From positions 2,170,001 through 2,234,000 of the forward strand of contig JAGMUV010000008.1 of the NCBI GenBank assembly GCA_020744425.1: a stretch of 64,000 bases of DNA. Reading direction: 5' to 3'. Position numbers and translations under genes: made by a program. Of the stretch, positions 50,920-64,000 are shown one piece after another. This DNA comes from Dactylonectria macrodidyma (Eukaryota > Ascomycota > Sordariomycetes > Hypocreales > Nectriaceae). The notes under the pieces are model-generated. The model saw nothing but the letters and a program-made list of their open reading frames with translations, did not search any database and had not been told where the DNA came from. The number at the start of each line of letters is the position of its first letter. The first letter of the stretch is position 1.

Positions 50920-53164
50920 GAATTTGGTGTTTTGCATGTCTGTTATGATTTTGGGGCATTCGCGCTTGTTGTGCGGGGCCATGTAGGGTGTTTATGATGA
51001 CTACGGTATCTGGTCTTGCTTTTGGGTGTTATGTATCATAAGGGAACCGGTGGTTTACATTTGGGCGGTAATCGACGCTGCCCTCGCGGCCATTTTGATC
51101 ATTACGTGTTCTCGGTTCCGTGTTGTCGTATCGCTGCCTGCTTTCGTATTCGTAGTTGATTTCCGTCGTGGCGCGTCAGCGGCGCGAGGTCATCGGACTG
51201 TGTCTCGGTCTTGGCTCATCGTCGTGACCGCTCTGTTGCTGCATGGCGCTCTCCGGTGGTCTAACACTGTTGATGCTCCGTTACCTACGGTCAGCCTGGA
51301 CTGTGACGATGTGTATTCCAAGTGACTCTGAGCCTGTGACACGCGTCGTGGAACCTGCCTACCCTATATCACGAGCGTCGTGGGCCTCGGCGCCAATTCG
51401 GTCTCCGTCATCACATCAACATCGAAACCTAGGACCATGACAGATCATGCAATGTATTGCGATACGGCTTCGTCAGTTTTCTTTTTTTTTTCTAAACCAT
51501 TACCTGTGAGTTGGCGGAGAGTTTTTCTACCTTCGACAGATCAGTGCCGAATCCCGTTGTTGGGTGAGCCCGGATAAAGGGCGTCTGCCTACCAGGTCTT
51601 GGCATGGATCTGGGCAAACAGGATCGCTATTCAACAATGGCCAGAAGCATACACTCGTTATTGCCCGCCTCTTGCCAAGCATGACATGGTAGCCGTATTA
51701 TCCCGAGGACTGCGTACCCAAGCCGTGACTCGTCACTTACCCTATACCGTACACGAGTTCATTTTGGCCGGAGTTTACGGTCGTAGAATCCCGGATTTGT
51801 CGGTCGTGCATGAATACGACAGCGCGCCGACCGTAACGCGAAGAGACGAGTGGGTGGCGTATGATGCCCGCTGACATCAGACACTTTTTTCTTGTATGCG
51901 GACATTGCCCGCATACTGCTGCATTTTCGAGTGTACCTCAGCCGTCCATTGCTATGGGGAGACGACGAAGTTTTGCGGTCGAATCTTTGATGTCACAAGA
52001 CCATGCCTTAACTGATGTACTGGGTCCTTGAATCAACGGATAGATCGGACGGGAACTATTGACATGTGGCCACCGCTTCCCATCTGGAGCTGTAGAATGT
52101 GGCGAAAACGTATAACCCGGCCCTGGCACGCTAATGAATACCGGCATCTCGGATAGCAGATTGACAGATGCCGACAATTCAGCGAATGTTCCAGGATGGT
52201 GGCAAACAACGGCCTTCGCTCTCGCTGAGGAATATCTGCTCGGCGTTACAAGTTCACGTTGTAGGGAGCTGTAAAAAACACACGGGCAAAGCAGACAGAG
52301 ACACAGACACGGGAGGGAGACGGCCTGGTGGAGAAAAGTTACACATGTTGGCTTCTGGGTCAATCGGCCGAAAACCCGGAGAAGAGAGGGAACGGGTTGG
52401 AACTGGTGGCGAAGAATCCAAGGCGGCAAGGTCTCATGGGTCCTCCCACGTGGAAGGCACTAAATTTAGAGGGCGATCTGCATGTCGCCCTTGCTTTGGA
52501 ATCTGGGGGTCGTCAACCTAAACCCGACCGGGGTGCTGAGGTGTCGGGGGGAGGGGGTCCCCGAAAGTGACGCACCCCCTTTCGCACCTTTCGCACTCGC
52601 TCACCTTCCCACCTTCCCAATTGGCTGAGATAGTCGACGGGTGAGAAATTTGCAACCATTGCAAAGAGGCAGTTGTAGAAAAAAAAAAAAGATCAGGGGG
52701 AGCACGAGCCAGCCTCGAGCAAACCTTGATTGAGATCCCTGGAGCCAACATAGTACAGCCACATCTGCAGTGAAAATCTTTGGTCCCTGCAGAGTCTTCG
52801 GTTCCGTGTCTTGGCTTGTTAGCTGGGGTTCCGGGGGAACACCTGTTCCAGGACGATGCCTCGGCTTGATGGTGGGGGACGTGCTCTTTCAGTGGTCGGC
52901 GCCTGTTTAAAGGCGGGCCCACCGCGGTAAGGTGGGTGGGTGTCCACGCGGACAAGCCGAACCGCGCTGGCTAGGGAAGAGTCTGGAGGGCGCCGAGGAG
53001 CGAAGACACTGAGAGCGCGAGATGTGCAACCGCTCCGGCCACCATCTAGCGTGCGTCGATAGAGAGCGCCAAGCGCGAGGGCCGAAAAAAAAAAAACCAC
53101 AGGCCTGCGGAATGGAGCGACCACCTGCGCGGAGATGCAGCCCTGTCGCTCTAAGACTAATGCA

Positions 53165-53213
53165 TGGAAGGTCCAGATGGAAGCATCGTATGGAAGCATC
53201 GAATGGAAGCCAG
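53165..53213. repeat. 13-bp tandem repeat (TGGAAGCATCGWA), about 4 units
   Basis: Units begin at 53165, 53178, 53191 and 53204. The middle two are near-identical; the outer two keep TGGAAG only. Confidence 0.8.
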
Positions 53214-56200
53214 ACACTAGCGGATGGGCGCGCCGAGTCCCTGTGTCGAATAGATGTGCCGGACCGATACCATCTGGACTTCCACCCATCCACCAGGAAA
53301 TGCGCACTTACACACCTAGAGGCACTAGACACGCACACGCCCTTCTAGAAGTTGTGCCGCGGGCTGCTCTCAATAGCTGAAAAAAAAAAGCCAAGCCCGA
53401 CAATTCGCAACGTAACATGGCCTTTGTTGAGAAATCTTTTTCCTAAATGGTAGTTCATCAGTGAGATGCGTGGATAGTGTGGTGGGCGGTCTGTGCGATT
53501 CCTTACCCGACCGCAGCCGTTGTCGGGATCTCGGCTTGCTGAACGGCAGTTCTCCGTTCTGCTCAGCGAACTGGTAATCTACTGGGTACCTGCAGGTGGG
53601 AAACGAGCAAACTATGTACAGTCGTTATCTCGAGATTATTCCTCATTGCTTACTGCTTGCTTTTCTTGCTGAACGGAATCCATAAAGGCGAATGTCCCAG
53701 CAGCGAGCGGGTCGCGCACACGCCTACGTAGGGCTGGGCCCGCAGCGGCCACGGCTGGCCCCGGGTGGTCTGTACAGAGAGCATGGTTCACCGACGGTAG
53801 TGTCCTTCTTTTTAGTCTCTGAGTCGGTAAATCAGGTAACTTACTTAGTCCCTTCCTTGACTTACCATACCGGGTCGATCACCTCCGGCGCCCGACGTAC
53901 CTACCTAGTGTGTTGAGCTGTCGAGGTAGCTCCCGAGCTGCCTCCCTGGTAGTCTAGTCTACGTGAAAGGAAAAAAAGTCGGCAGATGACCAAGCTGAGT
54001 GCAATGCCTGGAAAAAGCTCTCATCTATGAGCGCTTGGAGAAGATGGCTGCTGGTCAACCTCCGAGCTCGGTCCGTCACCGGCTCACCTCGCCCCCCGTG
54101 AGCCATCTACTGATTATACGTAGTAGTAACGTGTGTGCTCTTATAGGACATATAAGTATAACACTAAGCTACGGACACCGGGACCGGAACGGACCCGGAT
54201 TAGGCGATATAGGAATGAAAATTGAACATCACTCATCAACACGTGGGCCATGATGCAGGGCCATCTAGTTTAGTAGTCATCGCCCGACCCATGATGGGTG
54301 TACGGATGCAGAATTTTTTTCCCGCATCCTGACAGATCCCCTTTGCGGAAAGACTTTTGTTAAGCAAGATGGAAAAGGAGAAGACCAAGGGGGTGGGGGG
54401 TGAGAGTTAGAATTATCGGTAATGGGGGCCATGGCGGATCGCAGTAGTACTTACCTAGCTGAGACTTGGCGGTCGACTGTTGTTCAGCACCGCTGTGTAT
54501 TGCAACAGAAAGGGGCTGGCGGCTAATTGCCCTCTCACCAACGTACGGACCGGCTTTGGATTAGGCTACGTACCTTGAACGTGTCTGCATATTAGGCAAT
54601 GGTAAGGGGCCTGTCGGTCAAAAAAAAAAAAAAAAGGTTGAGCCGGGTTCCTGCAATGGGTCGGGCTCCCGGCGACGAGATCGATCTGCACGCGTGTATG
54701 TGCACACGCATGCACGGCTCAGGCCGGCTCGGCGGATTGGGTCGTGTGGCCTGGACCCTGTCATCTAATCCTGCTTTGGCATCTTCAAAAGGAAGATGCG
54801 AGTCTTTGCGCCCCAGACCGTGGCTGAGCATGGGTCAGCCACACATGTTCATTGGCTGCTTCGCTTTCCGACCTAGTCCCGAGGGCCGGAGCTGGTCGGC
54901 CAGGCCGAGAATACGCTGTCACGCACCTCCTCCACGTAGCACGCTGCTTGGCTGCGTTCCCACTTTCCGTGTTCCGTATGAGGAATATGCACATTGATGC
55001 AGCTACGTTGTACGGCCATGCAGGCGTGGGCAGGTACCTACCACCACTGCGTAGCCTAGGTCCTCGCCGGATTCTGACTGGAAACCTTCCTCCTGGATGG
55101 GAGGGCTGGCTGGCTGGATGGTTGGAGGGTGTGAGGCGGCCGGCTCTGTTTTTGCGCGCCTGCTGCTCACCTCATACCCCAGGAACAAGTGAAAATTTTT
55201 TCTTCCTTTGGTTCCGCGTTCCCCCTTTCTCCTTGCTCACAACCGATTTTGATTCCCGGGTGAGTTCGCCATTGGGATTGGGGATGGGCTTGTCGTCACA
55301 CCACCCCGCGTGTCATGCGATAGCGCCGGGCGTTTGCGATTGAGTCACCAAAGGAGGAGAGGAAAAAAGCATAGATGGAGACTACTATCCGCCGATGGCT
55401 CTAGCAACGAGAGAATATGGGCTTACCTAATATGGCTTGGCTGGCTGGCAGGTTACCTCTGCCGACAGGCGCAGACAGGAGATTCGAAGACGCAGAGGCG
55501 GACAGACATACGATCAAGTGCTCATGTGACGGCCTCACCCAGTGACCAGTGGCCCCAGGCATCGCCTAGAAAAGCACAGCACGACACTGAATGGAGCGTC
55601 ATGTGACTGGGCCAGGTGGAACGCAATGGAGTGTGGCGGATGTGCGGCGCTGGGCACTGAATGGGAGGGATCCGCGGACTACAGAGAGCTGTCGTGGGTC
55701 ATCGAGGGCCCTCGAGGACCATCTAGGGCGGTCGGGTCGACGCCAGAGTGCTCGGAGAAGCCCAGGAAAAGCAGGAAAAAACTAGAGGGGAGGAGAGGAC
55801 AAACACGGGGAGGTGCATTACTAAGGGTAATGTGGCTGTGCGTGGCATTCCGCGCTGAACAGGGATCGAGGAGATCGGCGGGCCGAGATACGTCAGTGGT
55901 GTTGGGACTGTTGGCCAAACCAAGTCCCTAGCTGTGCCAGGCCCAGTACACCCCCGCCAGTGACGCAGTGGCCGGCACAAGGACTTGGGATGCTCATTGG
56001 CAGTTGAGCGGTTGGCAAGCAGCTGGCATTGCCCAACGAGCGTTTGTAGGTACCTTAGCCTTAGGGGGTCCTTGTGCTGGACTGCATGAGTGGGCAGCGG
56101 GCTGGGCTGCGCGTACCGTAGCCCTGGGGCGGCGGGAGGACTCCGGCCAGGGCAATGGATGCTATGGTAGCATGGCTCCTACACTCCGGAGAGGTACCTC

Positions 56201-56399
56201 CTGAGGTAGTAGGCACGGAGGTACTTTGCCTAAGTAATTGTAGGGCGCAGGTACATGCACACTGACGGCAGCCAGACCTGAAAGCACCCTCCCTCGCGCT
56301 CCCTCCCTCGTTTCTTCGGGACCCGCATCTCTCGGCTTCGCAAAACGCAGGCGCGATATATCTGGCACGAGGTTTCCCCCAAGCCCAAGATCTTACGGA

Positions 56400-57200
56400 C
56401 TTGGGGACTATTTCAAATCATCAGCTCAGCCCAACAAGCCAAGCGAAGCAGCAACCAAAAGCAACAAAGCAAGCCGACCAGGTGATGAAAAAGAACCGAT
56501 ATTGGAGACCGACACCGAACCTAGCCGAAGCATCCAGCACCATCACCACCAAGCCATCCAGTCACCAAGTCATCAGTCATCATCGTCCATCACTTCCCGT
56601 CGTCATTACTCATTAATACAATCCACCCACCCCCGCACCCGCCGTGTCTAGTTCCTCGAGCCGACAGAAACAAGAACCATTTTGCCTATCTCAGTAGCCA
56701 AGCCAGGATCAATCAAGCACCGGTGGGCCATCTGTACATCGCGACACCCACCCGACGACACACGAGCAGCCACACTCGCACTCTACAATACGTAGTAGCA
56801 CACTACGCTGTCTACACACCACTTGGTGCTACGTATCTCCGGCGGGTATTCGTACAGAACATCCACACCACACAGCAGACCTACCACACCATCTCCAAGA
56901 CTCGGACTTCTACCAGTCTGTGCATCATCTAGTGGGTCCACACGGCTTTTCTTGGGGTCTCGGCCTGTGGAGACACCCTCCTCGCTACATCGACGCCGTC
57001 TCCACTCCTCTCCAGTTTTACCGTGTCTAAGTCTCCAGGGTTCCACGGCTCTCCAGACACACTTTGACAAAGCCCTGACTGACCAGCGACTTCTGCACCG
57101 ACCGGTTCGGCCGGGCCAGCTTATAAAGGCCGCCATCCCGTCTATTTGCCACTCCAACCCCAATCTAAAACAATCCATTTCTATCCTACCTTCGACAATC
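56400..57200 (+). promoter_or_regulatory. Probable long ATG-poor 5' leader of the Rpn4-like gene
   Basis: Across about 800 bp before the start codon I find a single ATG (56485, opening a 43-codon frame that stops at 56616). From 56617 to 57200 there is none, where about nine would be expected by chance. This fits a long 5' UTR. A TATAAA at 57122, 79 bp before the start codon, offers an alternative short-leader start site. Confidence 0.45.
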
Positions 57201-59102
57201 ATGATATCTCTTCCTCAGCAACATCAACATCAACATCATCAACAACAACAACAGCAACATCAACTCAACTTCCAGCCATACTCATACCCGACTGACTACT
57301 ATCCCGAATATCATAACGCCTATTCGCCCTCTCCCATTGATCTGGCATCGTCGGATCTCGACGACAGTATCGCCATCCTCGACCATCAACTCCCCGCCGA
57401 ACTGATGCAGTCCGAACACTGGGGAGCTCTCGCCCAGCAGACCCCCAGGCTGGCCCGATTTGCTCATCAGCGCGAGTCTTCCTTGTCGTCCCTGGCTTCC
57501 TCCGGTGCTGCTCCTGCTTCTCCCTTCGCCCACAACAGTTCAAACCCTCAGATCGCCATCAGCAACGCCTCTCACGACGGTTTGGTCGACAACTCCTCCG
57601 GCAACAGCCAGGGCTCTTACTATCACCTCGCCAAGTCGACGGGCCCATATCAAGGTTACCAGAATTGCGGTGGCATGGAGCATATCATGCCAGAAATGGC
57701 ATATCCCATCACCATTTCAGGGCCCAGTGGCAAGCCACGCTTGGACAGAGCTTTCATTCCCGCACCTGACTTCGCTACTGGTTCAACGCGATCACATCCT
57801 GCTTCAGTGGCGAGCTCGATCGCAGGTGACTCACCTGCCACCCCCACGGTTGGTGAGTCTGACATCTCAGAGAGGCGGCGGAAAGGTCTTACCTCCGCCC
57901 CTTCCGACAACACCCATGGACGCTCACACTTTCTTTCTCCAGGCTTCGCCCACGTTCCTAAGCTGGACAGGACGATGACGGATGTTTACAACGACGAGTT
58001 GTTCAGCCCGAACTTTGCCATCACCTCCACCCCGCCTTCACAGTCTCAGATGGCTGTCTCGCCTAGCAACGACCTGTTCAGCCAACGCCTCCACGCTGCC
58101 AACAGCCAGCATCTCAGTGCCGCACACTCGCCCGCTTCTACCACTTCTCGAGGAAGATCTCCCTTCCTTGCCGGCTCTCCCCTCGCACCTTCACCGAATC
58201 ACGACTTTGGAGCCGGTCCTGTGGCGCAGAACATGCCCTTCAATACAGCTCAGCAGATGCGGGAGCACAACAAGGCGCAGCATGAGGCGCAACTCCTGCA
58301 CCAGCAGATGGCCCAGCGAGCTGAACCAGAGACACCCAAGACAATTTCGCCCAAGGACGCGATCCTCGAGTTCAATGAACCTGAAGGAGAGTCGAACTTC
58401 CCGCTGTTCCCTCAGGAGCCGACGGCTTTTGAGATGGATCAATTCTCCAAGGCTATGGCTTCTCAGAGCTCACAGGGTGTCAATGGACACGATGGCGGTA
58501 ACAGCCAATTCACCTACATCCACTCTCAGCTGCCAAGCGGTATCCCGGTGCCTCAGCAATATCCCTTCGTCTCACAATCTCGTCCATCACATGATACTCC
58601 TCCACGACTGAGCTCTGCGGGATCTAGCTCTACCGCATCGAGAACCAACACACCAGCCCACATAGGCCGGCCTAATGGAACTGCCGCGGATGGTGGAACC
58701 TACACTTGTACGTATCACGGGTGCACCTTACGATTTGAGACGCCTACCCTTCTTCAAAAGCACAAGCGGGAGGGCCACAGGCAGTCGCAAACATTGGGCG
58801 GGCCGAGGCCGCGTGAAATGGTTGGCATGTCCTCTAGCATGCTCAACAGCCAGGCCGGTCCACACCGATGCGATCGGGTCAACCCCAGTACGGGCAAGCC
58901 ATGCAGTACAGTTTTCTCAAGACCCTACGACTTGACGAGACATGAGGATACGATCCACAATGCACGCAAGCAAAAGGTACGGTGTAACCTCTGCACCGAG
59001 GAGAAGACTTTCAGCCGAGCGGACGCTTTGACAAGACATTACCGGGTGTGCCATCCCGATATGGAACTCCCAGGAAAGCATCGACGTCGTGGAGGGCTTT
59101 GA
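57201..59102 (+). CDS. C2H2 zinc-finger transcription factor, Rpn4-like
   Basis: Single-exon gene of 633 residues. It begins with a Gln/His-rich tract (residues 5-26, encoded by CAA/CAT repeats) and a long Ser/Pro-rich low-complexity region. The C terminus has zinc-finger segments: CTYHGCTLRFETPTLLQKH..H, then CDRVNPSTGKPC with SRPYDLTRHEDTIH, and CNLCTEEKTFSRADALTRHY..CH, followed by a basic tail (GKHRRRGG). The SRPYDLTRHEDTIHNARKQK segment resembles the filamentous-fungal factors annotated as Rpn4, which in yeast activates proteasome genes; this assignment is from memory of the family and is moderate. The middle finger has an expanded Cys-Cys spacing. The start is the only ATG in frame; the frame is open further upstream but without an ATG. 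Confidence 0.87.
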   Translation: MISLPQQHQHQHHQQQQQQHQLNFQPYSYPTDYYPEYHNAYSPSPIDLASSDLDDSIAILDHQLPAELMQSEHWGALAQQTPRLARFAHQRESSLSSLASSGAAPASPFAHNSSNPQIAISNASHDGLVDNSSGNSQGSYYHLAKSTGPYQGYQNCGGMEHIMPEMAYPITISGPSGKPRLDRAFIPAPDFATGSTRSHPASVASSIAGDSPATPTVGESDISERRRKGLTSAPSDNTHGRSHFLSPGFAHVPKLDRTMTDVYNDELFSPNFAITSTPPSQSQMAVSPSNDLFSQRLHAANSQHLSAAHSPASTTSRGRSPFLAGSPLAPSPNHDFGAGPVAQNMPFNTAQQMREHNKAQHEAQLLHQQMAQRAEPETPKTISPKDAILEFNEPEGESNFPLFPQEPTAFEMDQFSKAMASQSSQGVNGHDGGNSQFTYIHSQLPSGIPVPQQYPFVSQSRPSHDTPPRLSSAGSSSTASRTNTPAHIGRPNGTAADGGTYTCTYHGCTLRFETPTLLQKHKREGHRQSQTLGGPRPREMVGMSSSMLNSQAGPHRCDRVNPSTGKPCSTVFSRPYDLTRHEDTIHNARKQKVRCNLCTEEKTFSRADALTRHYRVCHPDMELPGKHRRRGGL

Positions 59103-60266
59103 ATTCCTGAAAGCCTGCCGTGGCTGGCTAGGTGCCATGCCGGGTGGCTTCATCAATTGAACGGATGATGCTGCATGACGTGGACCGTGTATGAACTGAT
59201 GCGTGGACATTGGACCACTCGATTCCAAGCCCGATTCAGCGCAAAGGGCTGAAAGTGGGTGGGTCGAAGGGTCCTGCAGGGTCCAACATGATGTCATATG
59301 GGAACCCCCATGACATCACGGCCCCGCCCTTCCCCCTCTGCGACCATCACTCCCTGATGATGACATGGCGTCGGCAGCCGATGACGGTATGCCCGCCCTC
59401 TTGCTTCGATCCAGTTTATTTCTGGTTCACGGCATCTAATCGAACGAGGTGGAATCGATGCTGGATGTTGCTTCCGCCGCCCCAATGTAACTCTACCTAC
59501 AAAACGACATGCACACATGGGCAAACGACGCCGCAGAGTCCAGGCTGAATTGACTGGGCTGGCCTGGATTGCCTGGCCTTAGGGGCGCAATGGTGGGATC
59601 CGGTATAGACAAAAAGAAAGATGATTTTCAAGGATTATCATGTACAAAGCTTTTTTTTTTTTGGCCTTGTTTTTCTTCCCTGATGGATGTGTGGGCAGAC
59701 GCCCACACCCAGGGGCTTGGTTACAATCGCACAGGCATAGGTGTTTCATTATGGAGTCATACGATGTCATGACGAGACGGGAAAGGGAAGGCTTGCCGAT
59801 CACACATTCTGGATAATTCTGGGTCTTTTTTTTTTCTTTCTTGGCTTTAGCTTAGCGGGATGCAATTGCGGATTAAGATAGACGATTTGTATGATATAAT
59901 TCCAACAATGATTAATGACTTCACTTGTTGTTCCCTTGGCATCCTAGCCAGGGGTGTTCCTAGCGCATACACACAAACTGCGCCATTGTTTCACAATGAG
60001 TGAGGTCAAACAGCTCGTAGATAAGAATTTCTGACTTGTGTATTTTGTTTCCTCTCTGTTCTATTTTCACCAAGACCTAACTACTCAGTCATTTTACAGG
60101 AATCTCTTTGTGCCGGGGTAACACAGTTACCCCACACAGTCGCCATTGACAATTCAAGACCCAAGAACTGCTGCACGGGCATCGACGTAAAGAGGCGTGA
60201 TTCCTGTCCAACTCTCAAACTGTAGTCACAAGTAAGTTAGTTAGCATCCATAACATTGTGGTTTCT
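59103..60266. other. Convergent gap between the Rpn4-like gene and ARO1
   Basis: 1.16 kb of 3' flanks. It contains T-runs near 59650 and 59827 but no coding frame I would support. Confidence 0.55.

Positions 60267-64000
<3,734 letters not shown>

Larger units (their letters stand above)
50920..57200. other. 6.3-kb region without a supportable gene
   Basis: The longest noncoding stretch in the window. It has A-runs at 52679-52690, 53085-53096, 53380-53389 and 54620-54635, a 13-bp repeat at 53165-53213, and three of the five AGGTACCT palindromes (55032, 56048, 56192). Open frames of up to ~160 codons start without good context and resemble nothing known. Its last ~800 bp look like the leader of the next gene. 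Confidence 0.5.

Noticed and set aside
51599..51874. 91-codon frame downstream of H4
   Set aside because: It looks slightly protein-like (RDEWVAYDAR end) but has no ATG at its start, no homology I recognise and no neighbouring exons.
52679..54635. A-runs as SINE or processed-pseudogene tails
   Set aside because: The sequences before the runs share no similarity and I saw no target-site duplications.

Overview
The window is nuclear DNA from a filamentous ascomycete, most likely a Sordariomycete. The evidence is short introns (about 50-70 bp, GT-AG, with CTRAY-like branch sites), the gene families present, an AROM-type shikimate enzyme, and a divergent intron-bearing H3/H4 pair like the one known in Neurospora. 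The order (perhaps Hypocreales) is inference. I reconstructed sixteen protein genes; fifteen are complete and one runs off the right edge. Most are housekeeping genes. I see no convincing tRNA or rRNA, no CRISPR array, no secondary-metabolite cluster and no intact mobile element.

Layout. 0.5-15 kb, all on the minus strand: mitochondrial FAD glycerol-3-phosphate dehydrogenase (GUT2), a seven-helix MHYT-domain membrane protein, and the methyltransferase-Kelch-JmjC wybutosine enzyme PPM2/TYW4. 15.8-20.5 kb: the autophagy PROPPIN ATG18 (+) converging on the dual-specificity phosphatase PPS1 (-), with a 25-bp tandem array between them. 23.5-33 kb: RAD3/XPD helicase (+) with tiny 5' exons, a DDHD phospholipase (-), and an aldo/keto reductase (+). 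36.7-42 kb: a C2H2 transcription factor with a GC-AG intron (+) and splicing factor PRP3 (-). 42-51 kb: RNA polymerase I largest subunit RPA190 (+), which shares a 421-bp divergent promoter with PRP3, then histone H3 (-) and histone H4 (+). 57-64 kb: an Rpn4-like C2H2 factor (+) behind a long ATG-poor leader, and the 3' part of the pentafunctional AROM gene ARO1 (-).

Functionally the genes are mostly core machinery: transcription and repair (RAD3, RPA190), splicing (PRP3), chromatin (H3/H4), tRNA modification (PPM2), autophagy (ATG18), aromatic amino acids (ARO1) and the mitochondrial glycerophosphate shuttle (GUT2). They do not form one pathway. Exon joins were chosen by splice sites, reading phase and family conservation. 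Each complete model gives an uninterrupted frame, and H3 and H4 come out at exactly 136 and 103 residues.

Long noncoding gaps (up to 6.3 kb) hold short-period tandem arrays of 8-9, 9, 10, 13 and 25 bp, a TAGG microsatellite, and scattered copies of the palindrome AGGTACCT. I found no clearly new biological system. The best leads are the MHYT membrane protein with an unassigned 580-residue tail, the phased arrays, the GC-AG intron inside a zinc finger, and the candidate PAC/RRPE promoter shared by PRP3 and RPA190.
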